64,000 nt of DNA, taken from positions 8,260,708 through 8,324,707 of the forward strand of contig OY829329.1 in NCBI GenBank assembly GCA_963691655.1, written 5' to 3'. The notes below the pieces were generated by a model. That model was not told the DNA's origin and did no database searches. It worked only from the letters and a program-made list of their open reading frames with translations. A program made the position numbers and the translations under genes. The DNA is from Toxonevra muliebris. Its lineage: Eukaryota > Arthropoda > Insecta > Diptera > Pallopteridae. Below are positions 49,495 through 59,897 of the stretch, piece by piece. Positions within the stretch are counted from its first letter, which is position 1, and every line of letters starts with the position of its first letter.

Positions 49495-50640
49495 TTAAGT
49501 ATGGATTTCGATATCGATTGTATAACCACATCGATCACGTTTGCAGCGATAGATTCTTTGGATCCAATTTCCCACCACTCTTCCACACATATCGGCCGGA
49601 ACGTCGACAAATTCCCGTTCGGCATTGTTCCTGAGTTGCTCTAACCAACGACTTAAGGTTTATGGCAACAAGTCAACAACCTTAGAGGAGCTCAGGAACA
49701 ATGCCGAACGTGAACCTTATAAAAAGAAATCAAACGGCGTTAAATCGCATGAGCGAGGTGCCCATTCGATCAGATAATTTCTAGAGATTACACGCTTACC
49801 GAACTTCCCCTTCAATAAATCATTTGTTTGGCTAGCTGTGTGGCATGTGGTACCATCTTGTTGGAACTACATATTACTGATGTCAAGTCCATCCAATTCT
49901 GGCCAAAAATAGTCTTCCAACATGGCACGTTAGCGAACTCCATTGATCATAACATCAAAAAAAAAAGAAAACGGTGGACGACAAAATAAATTTCAAACGC
50001 ATCTCCGGCATGAAATTCACACCACACGGCCACTTTTTATGGATGCAATGGAGTCTCTTGAAGCACTTGAGGATTTGTTGCTGCACTACAATGCATTTTT
50101 TGCTTACTGACAAAGCCATTAAGCCAAAAATGAGCTTCATAGCTGAAGATGATTTTCCGATGAATCTTAAAATTTTTTTCAAACTTTTGCAGACCCCAAT
50201 CGGAGAAGTTTCGGCACTTCAAATGATCACAAGGCTTCACTTGTTGAGTTGGTTTGACCTTGTGAGGGTGTAGGCTAAGATTTTACGCAAAATTCGTCAA
50301 AATGTGGACTAAGAGATTCTTAATTCCTGTGCACGTTGTGGAATCGATTGATTTTGAACTGAAGCACTTATGGCTGCGATATTTTTGATATTTCGACCGG
50401 TGCATTGTCTCACCGGCACAGAGATATTCAATAGTGAATGTGTTGACTCGAATTTATCCACTAAAGCACTCAAAGCCTGTCTGGTGGGACGAATATTACG
50501 ACAGAAATTCGAAGTAAGCGCTCTTAAAATATCGATCACCGATTCAGAATTTCAATAGCAATCTTTAATAATTTTTAAACGTTTCTCGTTTGTGAACTTC
50601 ACAACGATAAAAGTATAAACCTTGAATGACGTTTTGACAT
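49495..50640 (-). pseudogene. DD41D-type mariner transposase, degraded
   Basis: Minus-strand remnant of a nearly full-length mariner transposase, which cuts and joins DNA at TA sites. From about 50540: CRNIRPTRQALSALVDKFES (DNA-binding region), then KIIFSYEAHFWLNGFVSKQK near 50160-50100, where the first catalytic Asp is replaced by Tyr (codon at 50141-50139). Next is FQQDGTTCHT (second Asp at 49857-49855), then PRSCDLTPFDFFL. With 41 residues between the second and third Asp, it is DD41D, the spacing of the rosa-type mariners. A C-terminal end CGYTIDIEIHT and a stop (49497-49495) follow. Frameshifts and stops are present, so it is inactive. It lies about 310 bases inside the putative Ryk intron. 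Confidence 0.85.
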
Positions 50641-50953
50641 TGCCAGATCAGAAAAACATTAAGGTGCGAGTGTTCAATTCTTTGCCCGCGGGCTAAAACC
50701 AAATCAAGGTGACCACGGCGACAAAACTAATTGGATATTTTAATGTTTCTAATAGGAAAATGCGCCCTTTAGACATATCAATATAAACAAATCATAAATC
50801 TCCAAGATATCGACGTCTTTCTTCATTAAAACTAAACTAGAACTTAATCAAAAACAAAAGTTTACATAAGAATTTGCAATCTTCTTCTAAATACTTATTA
50901 TTTGAGCTCAACATTCTTAAAATACAAATATACATAATTATTTCAAAACTCAC
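50641..50953. other. Putative intron start after the Ryk-type exon
   Basis: No coding content. On the minus strand it begins with the splice donor GTGAGT (50953-50948) and runs through AT-rich sequence to the mariner remnant. Confidence 0.5.
50948..50953 (-). other. 5' splice donor of the Ryk-type exon
   Basis: GTGAGT on the minus strand directly after TTATTAG; a strong donor consensus in phase 1. Confidence 0.75.
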
Positions 50954-51098
50954 CTAATAAACGCATCACTTCCTGCGGATTCAGATACAAATTGAGATGA
51001 GCATGACCGTAACCCAGCAATGACAGCAGGCAACATCCTATTGTGAACATCCGCAGCGACATCGCTGCAGCAACAGAGTTCAAGTTCGTCGTGGCCAT
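50954..51098 (-). CDS. First coding exon of a Ryk/derailed-family Wnt receptor
   Basis: On the minus strand an ATG at 51098-51096 in a good insect context (ACAAAATGGCC) opens 48 codons plus one base, ending at a consensus donor (TTATTAG|GTGAGT, 50953). The only further in-frame residues before a stop in the intron are two codons, so the frame is hidden by its short length. Residues 13-33 (MSLRMFTIGCCLLSLLGYGH and A) form a signal peptide with a likely cut after GHA. The rest, HLNLYLNPQEVMRLLG, matches the first strand and helix of the WIF domain in Ryk, derailed and doughnut receptors, catalytically dead receptor tyrosine kinases that bind Wnt5 in axon guidance. I cannot tell drl, Drl-2 and dnt apart. 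Intron phase is 1. The other exons are not in the part I could recognise. Confidence 0.78.
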
Positions 51099-51720
51099 TT
51101 TGTGTTGTACAAAACGAAAATTTCTTCTCTCCGTCGTAGAAGAAAATCACATAAATTTTCACTTTTTCACACAATTTTTAACAATTTTTATTGCATGCAA
51201 ACAAATACAAACAAATGCACAAATATTTTTTTTCCCCAATTTTTTATTTACTCTAATTAAGGTACGAAAACTTTTAAGCAATAGCACAGCACAAACAAAA
51301 AAAAAACAATTTTATCTCACTTTTTTTTATAGCATAAACAATTGTAAACAAAACAGATTTTCTTTTTTTTTCAGTGATTCTCGTTGTTTTTATCGATTTT
51401 ATCGCATGAAATTCATTAGCAAATTATTACATTTTATTTGTATTCTATTAAAAATACAGCGCCATTGCATTTACCAATAATTTTAATTAATAAAAACACA
51501 AATTTTTAATAGAATTTAAAATGAAAATTGCATTTCCGCGACGCCGAAATGTCAAAATTTGTTTTTTGTTTATATACACATTCGAAGCGCAATACACAAG
51601 ACAACAACAAACACCCTTCGCGCTGGAAATATCGCTGACAACTGAAAATGCCAAATAAATTTTTGACATTTCTCAGAAGGCAGTGCTGACAACCGCAAAA
51701 CAAACTGTCAAATTGAGAAG
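51099..51720 (-). promoter_or_regulatory. Putative 5' UTR and core promoter of the Ryk-type gene
   Basis: The sequence upstream of the start codon is AT-rich with poly-T/A runs. An initiator-like TCAGTT lies at 51645-51640 (A at 51643) in a less AT-rich block (51590-51700). There is no TATA box in the expected place and only a weak downstream element. The assignment rests on position and is tentative; no transcript evidence can be seen. Confidence 0.3.
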
Positions 51721-52272
51721 ATACAACAACACTATCTGGTGTTAAAATATGAAACTAAGAGAAGAGCAGGAGAAATTTAATGTGTGGATTTGGAATGTAT
51801 CTATGTATTGGACTAAAAGAGTGGAATGTAAATGAATCTACAGTGGATGTTTGTAATAACAGTGTGTTTGCAGTCTCTGTTAATGTTATGCTACTGCTTA
51901 TGAATGGCACACTATAGTAATGTTTGTATTTAACATGAATATAATTGTGAATGTAAATTATATTGCGGAAAGAAACATTTATTCTTTATTAAGTAATTAA
52001 AGTTCTATAAAATAATTATTTACTTTAATATATGATAATAGCAATAAAAAAAGTGTTGTTAACAGAGTCTCTGTTATCACTTTTAAAATATTTTGCTGTC
52101 AACAAAATATGTTAAAAAATTAGTAACTTGGAGAAGTTGCTGTTAACAGCTCTGTAAATATTTTATAACAGATTTAGAGATTTAGCATAATTTAAACAAT
52201 TATTTCATGTTCCTTTTCCAGAATGTCTTTTTTTTTTAAATTTCCCAAATGTTTTTGTTTTTTACTCAATTT
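51721..52272. other. Noncoding AT-rich DNA
   Basis: No supported gene. Several CTGTTAACAG-like words (52059, 52140) hint at an old repeat, not resolved. Confidence 0.5.
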
Positions 52273-52449
52273 CTATGGCTAATGTTACACGGTCAATGTT
52301 TTGCTGTCAATGTTTTTGGTTTTTACTCTCTTTTCATCGTTTTGTTTGATGCCCTGTTGTGAAATGTGTTCCTTCTCTCTTTTGCTCAGAGTTCATTTTT
52401 CAAAACAACAACAATTACAAAACATTGATCGTGTAACATCGCCCTATAG
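52273..52449. mobile_element. MITE with about 31-bp TIRs
   Basis: Left: CTATGGCTAATGTTACACGG then TCAATGTTTTG. Right, inverted: CTATAGGGCGATGTTACACG then ATCAATGTTTTG. About 26 of 31 positions match. Length about 177 bp. The superfamily is unknown and the flanking duplication is not clear. The short open frame within it is an artefact. Confidence 0.7.
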
Positions 52450-53404
52450 CGAATTCTTTTTGGCATGGGTTTCTGAGTGGCAAATATAAATTAGCTGACA
52501 GTTCTTCCTCTTTCAAGGACCAGGAAACCAATTGCAAATTTTGTTCTGGTTACTGACGGTTGTTAGATCGAATTGAAACGTTCTCTAAATAAAAATACGC
52601 GTTAACATGTGTGGGCGCCTTATATATCTCTGCATTTATGTTAGAGTGTTGAAAATAAAACTGAGCAAAAAAAACTAAAACGCATAAAGCTATTATTTCA
52701 TATAACACCTCAAAAGAAGTTGGGGATATTGCGGGCTTATAGTAAACAACTTTCTTTCAGTTACGAAAAATGTTTAAATTAAAACAAAATTAAAAAAAAA
52801 ATTAAAGAGTTTGGATCTCTTTAGCAAAAATATCAATTTCGCCATAGACGTTCCCAATCTCAGCTAAGAAAAGAGAATAGAATTAACTCCGAATAACCAT
52901 CAATCTCGAAAGGCGAATTCAATAACCGAGTGCCGCACTCTCTTTTCGTTTTTGAAATGAATATTTTTTTATGCGACAAATATTAAACACGTTAGATGTT
53001 AAACGACCCCGCTTTCGGCTCCCTCCTTCGTGGAAAAAACACAATCGGGAGAGCAACACCAAAAAAAAAAAAAAACCAAATTCGCTCTCTGACTTTCTTG
53101 TTCTCTTGATCTCTTCCTTTTCAACTAATACTCTCTTCAAAATTATATAGAATTATACAGTACAACAAATTTACCACGACAACCACAACAGGGTTTTGTT
53201 GTTGCGGCCATAATGGCGGAGCAGTCTGAATGTTAACATCAGCTCACGAAAGCAGTAGTACAACAGGGCAATGACAATGCATCTTTGTTGTTGGGGCCAT
53301 AAAAAAAGAAGAAGAACAGTGTGTTGCTGGTAACTCCACCTTATATAAATTCACCTTGCTTGAGCTTTTCCTTTTCAACTAATACTCTCTCATTTAAATA
53401 CAAT
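52450..53404. other. Noncoding DNA with a GGCGAATTC repeat end
   Basis: No supported gene. At 52912-52950, AAGGCGAATTCAATAACCGA and GTGCCGCACTCTCTTTTCG match the terminus of the TIR element at 45740-46253. An A run of 15 bases is at 53060-53074. AACTAATACTCTC occurs twice (53124 and 53377). Confidence 0.5.
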
Positions 53405-53690
53405 CAACAGTGTTGCCAACTTGATGGTTTTCCCGCTAAATCTGGTGGATTTTGAATTAAAAAACGGGAGAACAAATAACTTGGTGGTTGTGCGATTTTT
53501 TTTAGAGGGGTTTGCTTTTTAGAAGGTTCTTTTTTATTTTAACGGGTTTTATTGAAATCTAGCAACCCTCAAAACTAACAAGCAGAATTATCCTTTACTG
53601 ATACTGAAAGCAAAGTATGTGGAATAGCCCCAAGTCTCAAGAACAATCGGTTTTGTTTGTTGCTGTTCATTCATCAGTCATAAGCTCCCG
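53405..53690 (+). repeat. Dispersed repeat shared with 27450-27720
   Basis: Shared words in the same order include TTTCCCGC, GTGGATTT, GAGAACA, CAGAATTATC, AAAGTATGTGGAA and TTTTGTTTGTTG. The copy at 27.5 kb lies inside a candidate hAT-like element, so this may be a fragment of the same family. Confidence 0.7.
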
Positions 53691-53899
53691 TATGTCAGGA
53701 CCATTGGGTATCTGCACCTGAATAAATGAAAAGCAATATTCAATCATACATACATACAAAATTAGATGTTCCTGTTCACTTTCTTTAATTTTCACGGCAC
53801 TAAATCAAAGATGTTTGGTTCAAATGATTGAATTCTGCTCTCTGTCGTTCCAAAACTTTCATAAAGTCCTTGACGAAACCAAGCTTAAGGTGTACAAGA

Positions 53900-55925
53900 A
53901 GCCGACTCGAAGAACTGCGCTATAAGGTTCTATCGGCAGTTCTCCGGACTTCACACTAGTAGTGACAAGACCTTAGTGGCCTGGAAAATGAGTGCTAGAC
54001 TGGAGTTCCAGCTGCCTCAGCTTCGTTTCCCAGATGGGAAGTAAATGCCTTAAAAAAGTGTGCGTAAGGATTGCTGTAATAAAAAAATAAAAAATGAGTC
54101 ACTTCGGTGACTTAGTGCTCAAACATGCTCGACTGGATAACCAGTTTAAGGCGTTCAATACGCAGGCAGAGAATTGAATCCACTTAAAAAAAAACCAAGA
54201 GGAAAATTAACAGGATCCTGCGAGGGCAAACGAAGTAGTGCTCACGATTTGACCACCAAATAATACCAGCCAAGGTGGCAGCCGCGATCAAAAATGCCAA
54301 GCCTTCAAAAGCACTGGATCAAGATAACATCTCCTTGGTCATGCTCAAGCACCTAGAGGGGCCGGCAGTTGAGTACTCGACATCAGTGGTTAACCTATCA
54401 CTGAGAGACTCAATAATACCCGACCCGACCTCTGGAAGGCGGCTGGCATTATACCACTTCCAAAGTTTGGAAAATCAGGGGATCAGGGTAAGTCTTACAG
54501 ACCGATAACTCTGCTCTCTTGAGTGGCCAAGACGCTCGAGGTACTTCTCCAGCCAACTTTCACCGCAGCATGGCTTTCGGAAATGCCACAGCACCACCAC
54601 GGCTCTGAACCTGATACAATCGCAAATCAGCCAGGGCGAAAACAATGCGACAGAACAGTTCTGGTGGCGCTTGACTTTTCGAAGGCCTTCGATATGGTGA
54701 CCCACTCGACACTACTGCAGGATGTATAAGATTCCACGCGACACTACTGCAGGATGTATAAGATTCCACACTCCCACAAGTGACCAAAAAATGGTTGGCG
54801 AACTACCTGAACCGACGGCAATCATATGTTGAATTCAGAGGCGCCAAATCGAGGCACTAACGCGTAAAACAGGGCGTGCTACAAGGTGGTGTCCTGTCCC
54901 CGATCCTCAGCAACCTGCAACTCTCACCGGATAAGTCTTCTGTCACACTTTTCACCTCCTGGACGAAAGAAATGAGGACGATACCCGTCGAAGGTAACCG
55001 GATTCCAACGGTCAAACCCCCAAAAAAGAATTCAAATGAATTCTAATTCAATGGTCACTTCATTTTCGCGGCGCACGCACGTGACGAACCTGCGAAACTG
55101 AGTAAGGGGAAGAAAGCCGGAAGCACTTGGGGCAAAGTAAAGGAGACCATTATTACAACGTACAAGGGAACTATGCTGCCTCATACAACCACAATGGAGA
55201 GGACTATAAGTTTGCCAGAATGCAGCTCTTATATCAGACGAGGACCATCTTCATGCAGAGTAAAAATTGATAAAGGTTAGGGAGCATAATGAGCTCCTCA
55301 GTAAACAGTTCCTCTTGGCTTGCCACACAGTTGACCTTTCTAGCATCGAACTGATTTCAAAAGATCCACCACACCCCATTTCAAGGACCGTATTAGCAGA
55401 TTCTACTACTACTACTACTACTACTACTGTTATAGCACAACAGCCCATGGAGGGCCAAGGCCGAGCTTTTCGCATCCATTCATTAGCAGATTCACCGACC
55501 AACAACCACTCGAACCTGCAGCATATACTTCCGCCCTCAAACCACACAACACTCAGAAGCGGTTCTCTCAGCCACTACAAATCCCAAGCTCGATATTGGG
55601 CTCCGGTAGGCCACCACCAGTTGCTGTTGATGAACGAGGTTTGTCGAGATCAACGACATGCACATTAGCACAACTAAGATCTGAATGGAGCAGGTCCCTA
55701 AACTGCTATATGGTCAGGATTGACGAAGAGACCGCCAATGTGTGCCGAGATTGCGGTCATATACACCGCTCGATACACATGACACTGACCTAACTTCTCT
55801 GTGATTGTAAACCAATCCTACTGACACTGCCCAGGTATTGGGTCTCGACCTGACAGAACTGGACGAGCACTAAAAATTACCATTTGCGAGTGACTAGACC
55901 AAAAACAACAACAACAATAACATGT
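53900..55925 (+). pseudogene. Jockey-like non-LTR retrotransposon, internally deleted
   Basis: Plus-strand remnant of a reverse-transcriptase polyprotein. Pieces in order: AAAIKNAKPSKALDQDNISL (about 54277), KSYRPITLLS (54490-54520), the palm motif LVALDFSKAFDMVTHSTLLQ (about 54660-54720), KQGVLQGGVLSPILSNL (about 54870-54920), then an abrupt jump to a later part, so the YADD catalytic motif is deleted. The C-terminal region has TLAQLRSEWSRSLNCYMVRI (about 55663-55722) and a VCRDCGHIHR zinc-knuckle piece (about 55740-55770). The 3' end is a CAA-rich tail at 55900-55921. It carries many stops and frameshifts, a 32-bp internal duplication and a (CTA)n expansion at 55403-55428. Inactive. Confidence 0.85.
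54707..54769 (+). repeat. 32-bp tandem duplication in the retrotransposon
   Basis: CGACACTACTGCAGGATGTA with TAAGATTCCAC occurs at 54707-54737 and again at 54739-54769, identical, with a stop codon in each copy. It is a recent local duplication. Confidence 0.9.
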
Positions 55926-56091
55926 GTAAAGAGGGCAAGAGAATTTTTGCTGTTGGTACAAATTTTTCATGAATTACGATTTTTGATGAAAATTTGGACT
56001 CAACCCTAATTTGAGGGGTAAGGGGCAAGGTAGGGGGAGGGTTACTTCAGGATAAAAGTTTTAATTAGTTTCCTCTATATTTTGTTCTTAG
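55926..56091. other. Spacer ending in an acceptor-like site
   Basis: Noncoding. It ends with CCTCTATATTTTGTTCTTAG (56072-56091), a good pyrimidine-rich 3' splice acceptor on the plus strand, next to the open frame described in the following entry. Confidence 0.4.
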
Positions 56092-56097
56092 ACATAA

Positions 56098-56454
56098 GAA
56101 GCGAAATTCAAAGTCTCCTGGTTCAAATTCGATTCCGAAAGGATAGTCAAATACAGAATTCCGGAAAACTTCAAAAGGAAAATATCCCGAAAACTAGACG
56201 AGATAAAGAAAAACGCAGTTGATGCAGTTTTACTCAACATACCCAAACTAAGTAAGGTAATTCGGTTTCATTCAATTAAGATTTTGAGAGACGCACAGGA
56301 TTATTGCTACGAATGGAACTTTCGGGGAATCAAAATATCGCTCACTCAAGCTCACACAAGCAAAATTCCGATTGCTTGTCTCAGAGTTCTGAGCTGCGCA
56401 GAAGCTCCAGTACAGTTCACTGTTCGCCATAGAATCAAATTTCATACCATTTGA
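56098..56454 (+). other. Unrecognised 118-codon open frame without ATG
   Basis: A frame without stops for 118 codons, from just after a TAA at 56095-56097 to a TGA at 56452-56454. It has no ATG. Its composition is unlike the surrounding homopolymer DNA: mixed charged and hydrophobic residues such as ENFKRKISRKLDEIKKNAVD (about 56164-56223), LRDAQDYCYEWNFRGIKISL and SKIPIACLRVLSCAEAPVQF. An acceptor-like AG is at 56090-56091, but the TAA lies just inside in this frame, so a later acceptor or another start would be needed. A donor-like AAG|GTAATT occurs at 56256-56257. I recognise no domain. It could be an exon, a retroelement gag or capsid remnant, or a chance frame. Confidence 0.35.
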
Positions 56455-57353
56455 AACTAGTTTCCATGAACCAATAAAAGAAGTTGCTACTCCTTCACTT
56501 GAAGGACAAAGGAAAAAAAGAAGCTAATTCTTAATTTGTGGTACACCAGTAAAATCCAACACAACAAACAATCAAACAAACAATGAGAGAAAAAAAAAAG
56601 AACAGAATACGAAAAAAAACATTACAAGAGCATAATTATTAACCACAAATCCATCATGCACAATAAGGATAATGGAAAACTAATTAGAAAAGGATTATAA
56701 AGTAAAATTCTAACAGCATATGAACTTACTCCTCATTGTGGGATAGAATAGAATAGAATAGAAATATTTATTTATATTCGAGTATGTGACATCACAATAT
56801 ACGAGATGGAAATGCAACTGACTACTGACAACAGCCAGGGGATGAAGCTGAAACCGAAGTGGAGTGGAAACAATTATGTCTGTAAACAAACACTTAACCC
56901 CGATTGCGATGTTGGAGTATGTGTGAGTATGTGTGTGTATGTGTGTGTGTGTGTGTGTGTGTATGACTGTTTGCCAACCGGATGCAATTTAGAAGGATGT
57001 ATGAGTAAAAATGTGCTTAAAATGTTTACTGAAAACAACAACAACAGCAACAAAATGTCTGCAACACTTGCATTACATATCAAACAAAAAAAAAATAATA
57101 ACAACAAATAGCTAAAAGAAAAACAATAGAATATAAAATTATACAATTTCACATGTTTGTATTTTTATTAAGAGGGGAAAAATAAAAGCAAGCAAATATC
57201 ATTCATGTCATGGTCATACCGAAAAATTGAAAGTATATTAAGGACAAAGGAGTAAATGCAAAGAAGAGTAGACGAGGATTTGGAATGTGTAAACGTGAAA
57301 GGATTTTTAATGAATTAATACAAATTTAGATCAAGACGCTTTGACGATGATGA
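56455..57353. other. Noncoding DNA with TG microsatellite
   Basis: No supported gene. AATAGAATAG repeats near 56743-56762, a (GT)n run at 56941-56962, CAA/AAT tracts at 57033-57050 and 57088-57108. Confidence 0.55.
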
Positions 57354-57554
57354 CACTGTATAACAAAATGAGAGCTTCAAATAGTATTTGAGTTGTGGCT
57401 TGATTTTTCTGCAGTATTTTTTTGGCAGCTGATTACGAATTTGTAAAAAAAAAAAAAATTCGTAAAAAAATCGTTATCTTTTTATAAATAAAATCGTAGA
57501 GTTTTGAAAACATATTTCCACAATATATTTTCTGGGGCGGGAGGATGAAACATA

Positions 57555-57820
57555 GCTATTCATAATGGCTTTTAGGAAAGTGGGCGTGGCACCTCCCATA
57601 CAATCCTAACAGTTTTTTGGGTATATCTCAAGAACCATTTATAGCACAGTATAGAAATTTGGTACAATAACGAGAATTGACAATGTCATGCTACAACAAA
57701 AACATGTGTGGGATTGACAAAGGGGGCGTGGCACCTTCCATATAACCTGAATTTCCATTATGAGATATCTTAGGAGGCATTTATGGTACGGTATTAAAAT
57801 ATAGCGGATGTGGCACCATG
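57555..57820 (+). repeat. GGGCGTGG degenerate repeats, second locus
   Basis: GTGGGCGTGGCACCTCCCAT near 57580 and GGGGGCGTGGCACCTTCCAT near 57721. AGAACCATTTATAGCACAGT and GAGATATCTTAGGAGGCATT are also present. Same family as 40056-40590, and followed in the same way by a TAC/T-rich array. Confidence 0.85.
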
Positions 57821-57835
57821 CTTCATTTTTATTTT

Positions 57836-58747
57836 CAACTACTATTTCTACTACTATTTCCACTACTATTTTTATTACTATTTTCTACTACTTTTTTTTC
57901 TACAATTTCTTCTTATTTTCTACTACTTTCTTAACTAATATTTTCTACTACTATTTTTTATTATTTTTTCTACTACCTTTTTAACACATTTTTTCTACAA
58001 TTTTTTATTTTGTACCACTACTTTCTACTGATTTTTTACTACTATTTTTTACTACTATTTTCTACTACTAATTTATACTACTTTTTAAAAAAAATTCTAC
58101 TACTATTTTTTATTATTTCTACCACTCCTTTGACTCTATTTTTACTATTTTTGTACTACTATATTTAACTATTTTTCTACTACTTTTTCTGCTATCTTTT
58201 TTCTACCTTTTTACAACAATTTTTAATATTATTTGCTATTCTTTTTCCTACTACCTTCTCTACTACTATTTTCTTCTACTTTTTTACTGCTATTTTCTAC
58301 TACTTTCCTTTTTCCTTTCCTTTTTCTACTTTAATTTCTACGACTTTATGAAATATTTAACTATTTTTCTACTACTTTTTCTGCTATCTTTTTTCTACCT
58401 TTTTACAACAATTTTTAATATTATTTTCTATTCTTTTTCCTACTACCTTCTCTACTACTATTTTCTTCTACTTTTTTACTGCTATTTTCTACTACTTTCC
58501 TTTTTCCTTTCCTTTTTCTACTTTAATTTCTACGACTTTATGAAATATTTAACTATTTTTCTACTACTTTTTCTGCTATCTTTTTTCTACCTTTTTACAA
58601 CAATTTTTAATATTATTTTCTATTCTTTTTCCTACTACCTTTTCTACTACTACTTTCTTCTACTTTTTTACTGCTATTTTCTACTACTTTCCTTTTTACT
58701 TTCCTTTTCCTTTCCTTTTTCTACTTTTATTTCTACGACTTTATGAA
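57836..58747 (+). repeat. TAC/T-rich array with 192-bp higher-order repeat
   Basis: CTACTACTATTTTT words, then three copies of a 192-bp unit starting near 58169, 58361 and 58553 (anchor CTATTTTTCTACTACTTTTT). The last two are nearly identical. 192 is a multiple of three, so a frame reading mostly Phe, Leu and Tyr stays open; it is not a protein. Confidence 0.9.
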
Positions 58748-59181
58748 ATATCTTAAGACCCTGCTCCGCTGTCTTAAAATCCGTTAGGTGGCGCTGTAAC
58801 AAATGCTATATTTATAATAAATATCAAATTGGTTTAAATTTTTAAATAAGTTTTGGGATATAACTCATAATTATAATTTTTAGATATAATTTCAAGAATG
58901 GTCCTTGATATAAATATAGAGCCTCTTAAAATATTGTTTCTATAATTTAAATGAAATCTAATAAAATTGTTCAACAAACAAAAGAAAAACACTTAAAAGT
59001 TAATCCTTTTTACTACAGATATGCTGGAATTTCAATCTAACTCCTAAATGACCCCTTTAGCATTAACTGGGCTTTGAGTCGATATGGCTTTGTTTTTGTC
59101 AAAGGTCACTCACTGATGCGCTTAACGGTCTTTTTTTTGTTGTAAATATTCACTATGCTCTTTGCCATCGGACTTCAGTGG
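58748..59181. other. Noncoding AT-rich DNA
   Basis: No supported gene or repeat. AT-rich sequence between two repeats. Confidence 0.5.
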
Positions 59182-59897
59182 AGACACTGAGAAGAAAACT
59201 GGTATAACTTTTACGTTCAGAAAAAAGTGGAATAATTTTACTTATGAGCAAAAGCAAAACGAAATATGTTCAGAACAAAAGTGAAACGAAATATGTTCAG
59301 ATCGAAAACGGAATAAGAAACTATGCTGTTCTTGCTCTGAAAGAATTGTTATACCATTTTTGCTCTTACTTTTAAGGCGTTTCATTTTCACTCTAAACCG
59401 TATTACTTATGCCATTCTTGCACTGACACTCTAAATTATTTCACTCTTGCTCTTATATAAATTTTAGCCCGCTTTTCCTCTCAGCCTGTCATTTATCATT
59501 CGAAAGTGATATAAAACCGAATCGTCCTCATTTGAGAGGCTGAGAGGAAAAGTGGTATAACTTCTACGTTCGGAATAAAATGGGATAATTTTGCTTAAGA
59601 GCAAAAGCAAAACGAAATATGTTCAGAGCAAGAGTGAAACGAAATATGTTCTGAGCAAAAGTAAAACGAAATATGTTCAGAGCAAAAGTGAAATGAAATA
59701 TGTTCAGAACGAAAACGAAATAAAAAACTATGCTGTTCTTGCTCTGAAAGAATTGTTATACCATTTTTGCTCTTACTTTTAAGGCGTTTCATTTTCACTC
59801 TAAACCGTATTACTTATGCCATTCTTGCACTGACACTCTAAATTATTTCACTTTTGCTCTTATATAAATTTTAGCCCGCTTTTCCTCTCAGCCTGTC
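59182..59897. repeat. Tandemly duplicated fold-back element
   Basis: Two copies, 59182-59490 and 59534-59897. Each begins with CTGAGAGGAAAAGTGGTATA or a variant and ends with CTTTTCCTCTCAGCCTGTC, its inverse. The last 190 bases (GCTCTGAAAGAATTGTTATA onwards) are almost identical between the copies. Each holds a minisatellite of GAAATATGTTCAGAGCAAAA units (26-27 bases): two units in the first copy and four in the second, which explains the length difference. Peptide frames here are products of the minisatellite. Confidence 0.85.

Noticed and set aside
58348..58746. 132-codon hydrophobic open frame with an internal duplication
   Set aside because: It is the translation of the 192-bp higher-order repeat.
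59591..59798. Lys/Ser-rich frames on both strands
   Set aside because: They are translations of the 26-27 base minisatellite in the fold-back element.
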